Below are positions 1-6,352 of a stretch of 16,997 bases of DNA, piece after piece. The stretch is taken from NCBI GenBank assembly GCA_951800675.1, contig CATOKC010000074.1, forward strand, positions 1 through 16,997. Reading direction: 5' to 3'. Origin of the DNA: an uncultured Oscillibacter sp. (GTDB lineage Bacteria > Bacillota_A > Clostridia > Oscillospirales > Oscillospiraceae). The notes below the pieces were generated by a model, which saw only the letters and a list, made by a program, of their open reading frames with translations, was not told the DNA's origin and made no database searches. The first letter of the stretch is position 1. Every line of letters starts with the position of its first letter. A program made the position numbers and the translations under genes.

Positions 1-14
1 AAACTCACCATAAC

Positions 15-51
15 AAAAGGGCGGGCGAAGTTACTTTTCACTTCCCCCGCC
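15..51 (-). terminator. Rho-independent terminator of the SLH-lysozyme gene
   Basis: The two arms at 20-31 and 40-51 are complementary over 12 bp with one C-C mismatch (26/45) and an 8-nt loop. Read on the minus strand, the stem is followed at once by CTTTTGTT. It lies 7 bp past the stop codon of the lysozyme gene, the usual place for an intrinsic terminator. Confidence 0.75.
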
Positions 52-58
52 GCTTTCC

Positions 59-1837
59 TCATCGAATGAACTGGATGTTTGCGTCCACATTGCCGCCGAT
101 TCCGGCAATGGAGCACTTGCTGGAGAACTGCCAGTAGTCCGGCTGATAGTAGTAGGTGGGACAGAGCTTTTCCGACTGGTCGCTCTTGTACTCGGGGAAC
201 CAGCAGAGATAGGGGGCGATGGCGCCCTGGTCATATTTTACGTAGCCCACATAGGAGCTCTGGTAGATCATGGGCGTGTAGCCCGCCTCCTGGATACGCT
301 TGCAGAAGGCGATGGCACAGGCGGTAGCCATCGCTGGGTCAATGCCGTAAACCCGGTAGGAGGCGTTGCCCATCTCCCAGTCGTAGGCTACAGGGCCATT
401 GATATTCAGGCCCCGGAGGCGCTCGATAACGAAGTCCGCCTCCTCAATGGCCTCCTCCACAGTAATGGCCTGGGCGAAGAAATATACGCCAGTTTCAATC
501 CCTACATTCATCGCGCCTTCAATGTTCTGGCGGTAGAAGGCGTCCTCCGCCAGCTTGCCGGAGGAATAGCCCCGAAGGCCGATGCGGACGAAAGCAAAGT
601 CCACGCCGTCGTTCCGGACAGCCTGCCAGTCAATGGTTTCGTTTGCGCTGGCCCGATTCTGGTAGGCGGAGACGTCAATGCCGAAGCGGGTGCGGAACTG
701 ACTGCCGTTGTAGACCAGCCGGTCGGGATGTTCTGTGGACCAGGTAAAGTCTCCGTGCTGGAGCTGGCTCCGCTCCGTGCCCGCGTAGACGGGGATTTTT
801 CGGTCGCTGTAGTCAAAGGTCTCTCCAGTGGGGACGCCGGGGGTGTAGACCTCGCCAGGCTGGATGCCGGGCCCGGCGGGCTGTTCCGGTACAGCGGGGG
901 CGTTGGGGTCCACGGGAGTGGGCACCACCACGATGCCCCAGTCGAAATCGTCTCCTGAGCCCGGGGTGCCCGGCTCTTCCGGCGGAGCGGGCGGCACTGG
1001 CGTCACCGGGTCCACCGGCGTGACAGGGGCTTCTGTGGAAGTGTTGGTAATCTGCGGCGTGACGGAGCTGAAATTGCGGAGTTCTCCGGTAATGGTCACA
1101 TTGTCCAGGGTAACGGCCCCAGTGACGCCGGGGGCGATGAGCAGGTCCCCGGAGACGGTCATGTTGGACAGGGCAGCGCCGCCGGCGGCGTTGATTAGGA
1201 GACTGCCCTCCACATTGCTGGAATAATCCACACTGGTTTGAATCAGGACCTGAATCATGTTATTCAGCAGGTTCACCAGCTCTGCCCGGGTCAGGGGCTC
1301 CATGGGGCGGAAGCTTCCCTCCGCCGCGTCGGTGATCCAGCCCCGGGCGGTGAGCTCCGCGATGTAGGGACGGGCGTAGCCCGCCACCTGGGCCTCGTCG
1401 TGGTAAGTCAGGGCGTTGTCTGCCCCCCCCAGCTGGAAGGCCCGGGCCACCATGGTCATGGCCTGCTGGCGGGTGATGCTGTCCCCCGGAAGGGCCTTGC
1501 CCTCGCTGCCCAGGTACACCCCGGCGGCGTTGAGTTTCAGGATGGAATCTTCCCAGCGGCTCCCCTTGGTGTCGGAGAAAGTCCCGGCGGGAGCGGCGGT
1601 CTGGAATTGGAGGAAGCGGTCCAGGATCCCGGCGAAGGCTCCCCGGGTAATGGAGGCGTCGGGCCGGAAGGACCCATCGTCATAGCCTTGAAGCACGCCG
1701 TATTCCTGGCTCCATTTGTTGACGGCGCTCTCGGCCCAATGGCCGCCGGTGTCCGCAAAGGCCATGGCGGGGGTGAGGAGCAGGGCTCCGGCCAAGAGGC
1801 CGGAGAGGATGCGCTTGGGCAGTCGAATCAGTCGCAT
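59..1837 (-). CDS. S-layer homology domain protein with C-terminal GH25 lysozyme domain
   Basis: A secreted, wall-anchored muramidase of 592 residues. Residues 1-28 form a signal peptide (basic start, hydrophobic core, likely cut after AFA). Three SLH modules follow at about 29-75, 86-135 and 145-195, recognisable by F/YxD starts, FRP and the ITR/LTR ends; SLH modules bind secondary wall polymers. Residues 205-258 look like short repeated beta strands (SNMTVSGDLLI, LDNVTITGEL), and 265-340 is a Pro-rich linker. The GH25 domain covers about 384-592 and starts RFGIDVSAYQ. Asp388 and the DWE of YDWEMG (Asp486, Glu488) match the family's acidic active-site residues. GH25 enzymes cut the MurNAc-GlcNAc beta-1,4 bond of peptidoglycan. 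The start is supported by AAAGGAACC upstream and by the signal peptide. The gene is monocistronic, with its own promoter and terminator. The family call is firm; whether it acts on self or foreign walls is unknown. Confidence 0.95.
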   Translation of the reverse strand: MRLIRLPKRILSGLLAGALLLTPAMAFADTGGHWAESAVNKWSQEYGVLQGYDDGSFRPDASITRGAFAGILDRFLQFQTAAPAGTFSDTKGSRWEDSILKLNAAGVYLGSEGKALPGDSITRQQAMTMVARAFQLGGADNALTYHDEAQVAGYARPYIAELTARGWITDAAEGSFRPMEPLTRAELVNLLNNMIQVLIQTSVDYSSNVEGSLLINAAGGAALSNMTVSGDLLIAPGVTGAVTLDNVTITGELRNFSSVTPQITNTSTEAPVTPVDPVTPVPPAPPEEPGTPGSGDDFDWGIVVVPTPVDPNAPAVPEQPAGPGIQPGEVYTPGVPTGETFDYSDRKIPVYAGTERSQLQHGDFTWSTEHPDRLVYNGSQFRTRFGIDVSAYQNRASANETIDWQAVRNDGVDFAFVRIGLRGYSSGKLAEDAFYRQNIEGAMNVGIETGVYFFAQAITVEEAIEEADFVIERLRGLNINGPVAYDWEMGNASYRVYGIDPAMATACAIAFCKRIQEAGYTPMIYQSSYVGYVKYDQGAIAPYLCWFPEYKSDQSEKLCPTYYYQPDYWQFSSKCSIAGIGGNVDANIQFIR

Positions 1838-1876
1838 AGCAGGTTCCTTTCGTCGGTTTTTGTCGAGATGATAGGT

Positions 1877-1910
1877 AAAAAAACACCGCCGCCCGTCGGG
1901 GCCGCGGCAG
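1877..1910 (-). promoter_or_regulatory. Possible leader attenuator hairpin upstream of the SLH-lysozyme gene
   Basis: In the roughly 88-nt leader between the predicted transcription start and the lysozyme ATG, the minus strand carries a GC-rich hairpin. Pairs are 1905-1910 with 1886-1891 and 1898-1900 with 1892-1894, with a 4-nt bulge at 1901-1904 and a 3-nt loop. It is followed by TGTTTTTTTA (T7 at 1877-1883). A hairpin plus T-run ahead of a coding region looks like an intrinsic terminator used as an attenuator. The fold was worked out by hand and the bulge makes it uncertain. Confidence 0.35.
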
Positions 1911-1932
1911 AGGTCCTCGCTGACAATTGCTT

Positions 1933-1961
1933 ATTATATAGGAAATTTGTCCCTTGGTCAA
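1933..1961 (-). promoter_or_regulatory. Sigma-A type promoter of the SLH-lysozyme gene
   Basis: Read on the minus strand: -35 TTGACC (1956-1961), a 17-bp spacer and -10 TATAAT (1933-1938). This is one base from full consensus with ideal spacing. Transcription would start near 1926, about 88 nt before the ATG. Confidence 0.8.
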
Positions 1962-1995
1962 TATTTGGGTGCGGATTTCCAGAAATAACATCCTC

Positions 1996-2023
1996 TTGCG
2001 GTTTCTCAAAAATCTGTTACACT
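1996..2023 (+). promoter_or_regulatory. Extended -10 promoter of the GyrI-like gene
   Basis: TTGCGG (1996-2001), a 16-bp spacer, then TGTTACACT, giving an extended TGn plus -10 TACACT at 2018-2023. The start would fall near 2030, leaving a very short leader that holds only the ribosome site AAAAGGGGG before the ATG at 2047. It runs divergently from the lysozyme promoter. Confidence 0.55.
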
Positions 2024-2046
2024 ATTTATCGAAAAGGGGGATACAT

Positions 2047-2679
2047 ATGGCCTTTGATTTCAAGAAAGAGTTCAAGGAGTTTTACCTGCCCAAGGGAAAA
2101 CCGGAGATCGTGACGGTTCCCAAAATGAATTATATCGCCGTGAACGGAAAGGGAGACCCCAATCAGGAGGGTGGGGCCTACCAACAGGCCATGGGCGTGC
2201 TGTACGCTGTGGCCTATACTCTGAAAATGAGCTATAAGAGCGACTACCGCATTGAGGGCTTCTTTGAGTACGTGGTTCCGCCCCTGGAGGGCTTCTGGCG
2301 GCAGGAGGGGGGAGGCGGCATAGATTATGGGAACAAGGACGGCTTCCTCTGGACCTCCGCCATCCGCCTGCCGGACTTTGTTACCCCGGCGGACTTCGCC
2401 TGGGCGGTGGAGACCGCCTCCCGGAAAAAGAAGCTGGGCTGTTCCGCCGCGGAGTTCTGGACGGTGGAGGAGGGCCTCTGCGTCCAGATCATGCACCTGG
2501 GCTCCTTTGACTCCGAGCCGGAATCGGTGGCGAAGCTGGACACGTTTTTACAGGAGCGAGGCTGTGTCAACGACCTGAGCGAGGCCCGGCGGCACCATGA
2601 AATCTATCTTACCGACACCCGAAAAGTCCCGCCGGAGAAGTGGAAAACTGTTATCCGGCATCCAATCCGGAAGGGGTAA
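2047..2679 (+). CDS. GyrI-like domain protein
   Basis: A soluble 210-residue protein of the GyrI-like (SHV/AraC effector-binding fold) superfamily, the long standalone type common in Firmicutes. Recognisable features are the early KPEIVTVPKMNYIAVNGKGDP stretch (residues 18-38), the YVVPPLEGFWR segment (75-85) and the closing HHEIYLTDTRKVPPEKWKT region (183-201). Members of this fold bind small hydrophobic molecules, and some have been reported to hydrolyse adducts. No DNA-binding domain is present, so it is not itself a regulator. The ATG at 2047 is chosen over an upstream in-frame ATG at 1954 because AAAAGGGGG sits just before it, the upstream extension would precede the promoter, and MAFDFKKEFK is the normal family start. 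It appears to be a single-gene unit. The substrate is unknown. Confidence 0.88.
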   Translation: MAFDFKKEFKEFYLPKGKPEIVTVPKMNYIAVNGKGDPNQEGGAYQQAMGVLYAVAYTLKMSYKSDYRIEGFFEYVVPPLEGFWRQEGGGGIDYGNKDGFLWTSAIRLPDFVTPADFAWAVETASRKKKLGCSAAEFWTVEEGLCVQIMHLGSFDSEPESVAKLDTFLQERGCVNDLSEARRHHEIYLTDTRKVPPEKWKTVIRHPIRKG

Positions 2680-2715
2680 AAGAACCTCCCCGCCGCGCGG
2701 CGGGGAGGTTCTTTT
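2678..2715. terminator. Bidirectional terminator, perfect 38-nt palindrome
   Basis: The segment is an exact palindrome (19-bp arms centred between 2696 and 2697). Its ends are AAAAG and CTTTT, so it gives a T4 tract in both directions after a GC-rich stem. It begins inside the stop codon of the GyrI-like gene and ends in the stop codon of the convergent membrane-protein gene, so it serves both. Confidence 0.9.
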
Positions 2716-4082
2716 CATTGATACTCGAATTTGATCCGCAGCCGTTTCCTCTGCGGGATCGGCCCGCCCGGCTCCTCCCGGGCGATAGAATCCCCCCGAA
2801 ACACCGACAGGGCCAGGCCGATGAGGGCCATGTCCACCACCGTCTGGAAATTTCCCACCACCAGGGGCAGGCTGGCGTGAAAGAGCAAAAAGCCGAAATT
2901 CAGCGCCGCGCTGAATAGCGTTTGGAACCCCAGGGTCAGGACCACCGCCAGCACCACGAAACGGCCCGGAAGGTAGCTTTGCCGCAGGCCCTTCACCAGC
3001 AGCCAGAGAAGCAAAACCGCCAGCGCCGCCAGCAAGGCCAGCAGGGGAACCCAGCCCCAGGCCACCGCCATGGAGGCGGGGAGGAAGTCGTTGGAGAAGT
3101 CGATGGGCCGAAACTCCTGGCCACCGCCAAAGACCCGGGCCCCGGCGTTGACCGACATGGCGGCTTCGCCGCCGACGCTCCGCAGGGGAGGAACGTCCTC
3201 CCAGAACATATGCAGCACCCAGCCCATGTAACCCCGGTGCGTTTTCTCCAGCTCCGGCCGGAGGGCAATCATCACCCGGAGCAGGAAGGAAGTGAGATAG
3301 CCCTTGAGAAAGAGAAAAGCCAGGAGTCCGAAAGCGACGGCCAGGACCGCGCCGACACCTTTCCATCTTCCCACGCCGAACCAGTCTTGTCCCGCGGCGT
3401 AGAGAGTCAATATCAGGCCGGAGAACAGCAGCAGGAACGTCCCTGCCAGATTGAACCAATAGCGGGAGACCAACGCCAGAAAGCCACCGCCCAGAGTGGT
3501 AAGTAAAAGGCCTTTCCAGCCCTTGCTCCGAAAGCTGTAGAGCCAGAAAGCGTAGACGAGGGGGCTTAATGCCGCCGCAAGGGTAATGTAATATGTGTAG
3601 TAACGAGAACGCAAAAATACCAAGGGCAGGAGCGATACTGCCAAACCTCCGCCGTACACGGCCCTTGCGTGCCAGACCAGACGGGATACGTCGAAAAAGT
3701 ACATCCCCAGCATGGCCACTGTGCCCAGGCCCAGGGAGGCCAGGAACCTCATGATACCCATCTGCTGGACATAGGACTGGCGGAAAAGCACCCGCAGGAC
3801 CACACCGATTGCCGCCAGAGCAATGGTCAGCCCCAGCAGTCCCCATTGGGGCCGAGGCCGGTGGATCCGGTCCAGCTCTGTTCCGACCGTCACCGGGTCC
3901 CCCATATCCTCCACGGCCAGCCGCTCCGCCTCATCGGGGGCCTTGCCCTCTTTTAGGAAATCGTCTCGCTGGTCCTCCAGGTGCCGCTCCAGCTCCCGGA
4001 TCAGCAGGGGCCGAGCCCGCTTCCAGCGAATCTGCCCCTGCGCCGCCTCCAGATAGGCGGCGATGGTCTTACGCTCCGGCAA
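2715..4082 (-). CDS. HAAS/permease-prefix domain fused to a divergent FtsW/RodA/SpoVE-like (SEDS) membrane protein
   Basis: A 455-residue inner-membrane protein. Residues 1-75 form a soluble, charged alpha-helical prefix (RPLLIRELERHLEDQ, EAERLAVEDMGDP) like the HAAS / permease prefix domain 1 that typically sits beside PadR regulators. From residue 80 on there are about ten hydrophobic segments, the number expected for SEDS proteins. The last third resembles FtsW/RodA: the FSNDFLPASMAVAWGW region (329-344) aligns by eye with the extracellular TDFIF..A.E.G motif, making Asp332 a candidate for the catalytic acid. The ASLPLVVGNFQTVVDMALIG stretch (403-422) sits where SEDS proteins have LPxxGxPLPFxSxGG. 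SEDS proteins polymerise lipid II glycan strands; whether this divergent copy does so is not shown. Its start overlaps the end of padR by 14 bp, indicating translational coupling and PadR control. The HAAS-PadR link is firm; the SEDS call is moderate. Confidence 0.75.
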   Translation of the reverse strand: MPERKTIAAYLEAAQGQIRWKRARPLLIRELERHLEDQRDDFLKEGKAPDEAERLAVEDMGDPVTVGTELDRIHRPRPQWGLLGLTIALAAIGVVLRVLFRQSYVQQMGIMRFLASLGLGTVAMLGMYFFDVSRLVWHARAVYGGGLAVSLLPLVFLRSRYYTYYITLAAALSPLVYAFWLYSFRSKGWKGLLLTTLGGGFLALVSRYWFNLAGTFLLLFSGLILTLYAAGQDWFGVGRWKGVGAVLAVAFGLLAFLFLKGYLTSFLLRVMIALRPELEKTHRGYMGWVLHMFWEDVPPLRSVGGEAAMSVNAGARVFGGGQEFRPIDFSNDFLPASMAVAWGWVPLLALLAALAVLLLWLLVKGLRQSYLPGRFVVLAVVLTLGFQTLFSAALNFGFLLFHASLPLVVGNFQTVVDMALIGLALSVFRGDSIAREEPGGPIPQRKRLRIKFEYQ

Positions 4083-4416
4083 GGCACGCGCCCCCCTTCA
4101 GCACCCGGCCCATGGCCCGGGCGTAGGTATTCCAGGCTGTTTCCTTTTCTTGGAGGGCGCTCCGGCCCTGCTTGGTCAAGTGGTAATACCGCCGGGTTTT
4201 ACCGGACTCCGCTGTCTGTTCATAGGCGGTGACCAGTCCCTTTTCCTCCAGGCTGTGAAGGAGGGGATAGAGGGTCCCTGCCTTGAGGCGGAAGGTGTCG
4301 TCGCTCCGCCGCCGGAGCTCCTCGATCATCTGGTAGCCGTACAGGTCTCCGTCCTCCAGCAGCTTCAAAACCAGCAGGGACATGCTTCCGCTGGCTAAGC
4401 TTTTGTCCAGTTCCAT
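4069..4416 (-). CDS. PadR family transcriptional regulator
   Basis: A 115-residue winged-helix repressor of the short PadR subfamily. It has the hallmark opening MELDKSLASGSMSLLVLKLL, the GYQMIEELRRRSDDTFRLKAG recognition region, GTLYPLLHSLEEKGLV, and the wing sequence GKTRRYYHLTKQG. A C-terminal helix follows for dimerisation. The ATG at 4416 is preferred over the in-frame ATG at 4431 because GGAGG lies between them at the right distance and family members begin MELDK. PadR proteins usually repress their own operon and are released by phenolics, drugs or other ligands. Here the promoter sits within a long inverted repeat that is the obvious operator. The gene overlaps the downstream HAAS-SEDS gene, its probable only target. 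The inducer is unknown. Confidence 0.93.
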   Translation of the reverse strand: MELDKSLASGSMSLLVLKLLEDGDLYGYQMIEELRRRSDDTFRLKAGTLYPLLHSLEEKGLVTAYEQTAESGKTRRYYHLTKQGRSALQEKETAWNTYARAMGRVLKGGACLAGA

Positions 4417-4422
4417 AGAGTA

Positions 4423-4427
4423 CCTCC
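4423..4427 (-). promoter_or_regulatory. Ribosome binding site that fixes the padR start
   Basis: GGAGG on the minus strand, 6 nt before the ATG at 4416. It lies within the frame opened by the upstream ATG at 4431, so that ATG would leave it unused. It also abuts the edge of the operator arm at 4428. Confidence 0.75.
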
Positions 4428-4486
4428 ACATAGATAGATTTTCGATATATCAGCATCCGCATTATATATCGAAAATCTATCTATGT
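4428..4486. promoter_or_regulatory. Putative PadR operator: 23-bp perfect inverted repeat around the padR promoter
   Basis: The arms 4428-4450 and 4464-4486 are exact reverse complements (23 of 23) with a 13-bp spacer. The outer ends read ACATAGATAG and CTATCTATGT, compatible with the ACAT/ATGT half-sites known for PadR operators. The inner ends read TCGATATAT and ATATATCGA. The predicted transcription start (about 4454) falls in the spacer, so only one arm is transcribed. The repeat therefore acts as DNA rather than as an RNA hairpin. The AT-rich block stands out from its GC-rich surroundings. Confidence 0.8.
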
Positions 4487-4489
4487 CAA
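4461..4489 (-). promoter_or_regulatory. Consensus sigma-A promoter of the padR operon
   Basis: On the minus strand: TTGACA (4484-4489), a 17-bp spacer and TATAAT (4461-4466), with every base and the spacing at consensus. One operator arm covers the spacer and overlaps the ends of both hexamers, so bound PadR should block RNA polymerase. Confidence 0.9.
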
Positions 4490-4542
4490 GAAGGAGAATT
4501 GGAAACTTTTTGTGGCTTCTTCCTAAATCCGGCAAGGAATGG

Positions 4543-4572
4543 TTGACGAAATGCCCAGAAGGGCGGTATAAT
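4543..4572 (+). promoter_or_regulatory. Sigma-A promoter of the methyltransferase-ECF-truA run
   Basis: TTGACG (4543-4548), an 18-bp spacer and TATAAT (4567-4572). The start would be near 4579, about 30 nt before the ATG at 4611. It is divergent from the padR promoter but lies about 55 bp outside its operator. Confidence 0.8.
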
Positions 4573-4610
4573 AACCTGATTTACTATATAGAGAACAGGG
4601 AGGACCGGCC

Positions 4611-5474
4611 ATGTGGATTGCGGACCGATGGGGGGACTATGAGCTGCTGGACTGCGGCGGCGGGGAACGCCTGGAGCGCTGGGACCGTCAGGTGCTGGTA
4701 CGCCCAGACCCTCAGGCCATCTGGGAGACGCCCCGGGAGCATCCCGCTTGGCGGAAGGCGGGGGGACGGTATCTCCGCTCCTCCACCGGCGGGGGCCACT
4801 GGGAGAAAAAGGCCCTGCCGGAGAGCTGGAAAATCCGCTATGGGGACCTGATCTTTCAGGTGAAGCCCATGAACTTTAAGCACACGGGCCTCTTCCCGGA
4901 ACAGGCCGTAAACTGGGACTTTATGGCGGAAAAAATCAAGCACGCCGGGCGGCCCGTCCGGGTGCTGAACCTCTTTGCCTATACCGGCGGGGCCACCGCG
5001 GCCTGCGCCAGGGCCGGGGCCAGCGTCTGCCATGTGGACGCCGCCAAAGGCATGGTGGCCTGGGCCCGGGAAAACGCCAGGCTCTCCGGCCTGGGGGAGG
5101 CCCCCATCCGCTGGATTGTGGACGACTGCGCCAAGTTTGTGGAGCGGGAGATCCGCCGGGGGAAGTCCTACGACGCCATCGTGATGGACCCGCCCAGCTA
5201 CGGCCGGGGCCCCGGCGGGGAGGTCTGGAAGCTGGAGGACAACCTGTATCCCTTTGTGAAGCTCTGCGCCGGGGTGCTGTCGGACAAGCCCCTGTTTGTG
5301 CTGATTAACTCCTATACCACGGGCCTGGCCCCGTCGGTGCTGGGCTACCTTTTGAACCTTTTGGTGAAGGAGAAGTACGGCGGGAAGTGTACGTGGGATG
5401 AGCTGGGCCTTCCCGTCACGGCCACGGGCCTGGCCCTGCCCTGCGGGGGCACGGGGAGATGGTTCTTAGAATAG
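4611..5474 (+). CDS. Class I SAM-dependent methyltransferase, RlmI/RlmK-like (COG1092 type)
   Basis: A 287-residue cytoplasmic methyltransferase. The segment FKHTGLFPEQAVNWDFM (89-105) precedes SAM motif I, VLNLFAYTGGAT (118-129). The acidic residue for the SAM ribose is in HVDAAKG (Asp143), and motif IV reads DPPSYGRGPGG (193-203). These features match the 23S rRNA cytosine-C5 methyltransferase group around RlmI. The N-terminal PUA domain of E. coli RlmI is absent and the protein is about 110 residues shorter, as in many short Firmicutes members. I see no cysteine directly after DPPS of the kind used in some m5C enzymes, so the exact base and atom methylated stay open. GGGAGGACCGGCC before the ATG supports the start. 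It is the first gene after the promoter at 4543 and lies 15 bp before ecfA1. Confidence 0.85.
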   Translation: MWIADRWGDYELLDCGGGERLERWDRQVLVRPDPQAIWETPREHPAWRKAGGRYLRSSTGGGHWEKKALPESWKIRYGDLIFQVKPMNFKHTGLFPEQAVNWDFMAEKIKHAGRPVRVLNLFAYTGGATAACARAGASVCHVDAAKGMVAWARENARLSGLGEAPIRWIVDDCAKFVEREIRRGKSYDAIVMDPPSYGRGPGGEVWKLEDNLYPFVKLCAGVLSDKPLFVLINSYTTGLAPSVLGYLLNLLVKEKYGGKCTWDELGLPVTATGLALPCGGTGRWFLE

Positions 5475-5489
5475 AAAGTGGGAAACGAG

Positions 5490-6341
5490 ATGCCTGATAT
5501 GATCCAAACCGAGAGCCTCCGCTTCGCCTACCCGGCGGACGAGGGGCAAAAGCCGGTCTACGCTCTCCGGGGCGTGGACCTGGAAATTAAAAAGGGTAGC
5601 TTTGTGGTGGTCCTGGGCCACAACGGCTCCGGGAAATCCACCCTGGCCAAGACCTTCAACGCCGTGCTTCTCCCCGCTGGGGGGAAAGTCTGGGTGGAGG
5701 GTATGGACACCCTGGACCAGGACCTGCTCCTGGCCATCCGCCAGCGGGTGGGCATGGTGTTCCAGAACCCGGATAACCAGATTGTCGCCAACGTGGTGGA
5801 AGAGGACGTGGCCTTCGCCCCGGAGAATCTGGGCGTGCCTACAGAGGAAATCCGCCGCCGGGTGGACGAGGCCTTAAAGGCCGTGGGCATGGATGAGTTC
5901 GTTACCCACGCGCCCCACCTCCTTTCCGGCGGGCAGAAGCAGCGCATCGCCATTGCTGGGGTCATTGCCATGGAGCCCGCCTGTGTGGTGCTGGACGAGG
6001 CCACCGCTATGCTGGACCCCATCGGGCGGCGGGAGGTGCTGACCACCATCCACCGTTTAAATAGGGAAAAGGGCATCACCGTGATTCTGATTACCCACCA
6101 CATGAACGAGGCGGAGGGTGCGGACCGGGTGGTGGTCATGAACGACGGCCGGGTGGACCTGGACGGAACGCCGGAGGAGGTATTCAGCCAGGTGACCCGC
6201 CTCCGGCATCTGGGGCTGACGGTGCCGGATACCGTGGACCTGCTGGACCGCCTCCGGCAAAAGGGATGGGACGTGCCCCTGGACGCCCTGAGCGTAAAGG
6301 ACTGCGCCGCCGCCGTGGCCGGAGCGTTGAAGAAGGGATAG
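5490..6341 (+). CDS. ecfA1: Energy-coupling factor transporter ATPase EcfA1
   Basis: The first of two ABC ATPases that power vitamin and metal uptake through ECF transporters. From the ATG at 5490 it is 283 residues. Walker A is GHNGSGKST (43-51), the Q-loop is FQNPDNQ (Gln92), the signature is LSGGQKQR (145-152), Walker B is VVLDE with Glu170 catalytic, and the switch histidine is His203 in ITHH. FQNPDNQIV and the ATAMLDPIGR D-loop are typical of the CbiO/EcfA subfamily. The frame also opens with a GTG at 5478 and another ATG at 5499. No strong ribosome site decides between them, so the first 12 nt are uncertain. EcfA1 pairs with EcfA2 as a cytoplasmic heterodimer on EcfT. The ecfA2 gene follows 11 bp later. 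Confidence 0.93.
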   Translation: MPDMIQTESLRFAYPADEGQKPVYALRGVDLEIKKGSFVVVLGHNGSGKSTLAKTFNAVLLPAGGKVWVEGMDTLDQDLLLAIRQRVGMVFQNPDNQIVANVVEEDVAFAPENLGVPTEEIRRRVDEALKAVGMDEFVTHAPHLLSGGQKQRIAIAGVIAMEPACVVLDEATAMLDPIGRREVLTTIHRLNREKGITVILITHHMNEAEGADRVVVMNDGRVDLDGTPEEVFSQVTRLRHLGLTVPDTVDLLDRLRQKGWDVPLDALSVKDCAAAVAGALKKG

Positions 6342-6346
6342 GAGGA
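6341..6346 (+). promoter_or_regulatory. Ribosome binding site selecting the TTG start of ecfA2
   Basis: GGAGGA begins on the last base of the ecfA1 stop codon and lies 6 nt before TTG at 6353. The open frame extends upstream to an ATG at 6266, but that region lies inside ecfA1 and shows no family similarity. Confidence 0.75.
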
Positions 6347-6352
6347 CCGGAT

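Noticed and set aside
1238..2113. A 291-codon plus-strand frame opposite the SLH modules
   Set aside because: It is antisense to the SLH region and runs across both promoters into the GyrI-like gene in another frame. There is no ribosome site or recognisable domain.
2548..3846. A 432-codon minus-strand frame inside the HAAS-SEDS gene
   Set aside because: It is a shifted reading of the same strand, Gly/Arg/Pro-rich, and extends through the terminator into the GyrI-like gene. The true frame has membrane segments and PadR coupling.
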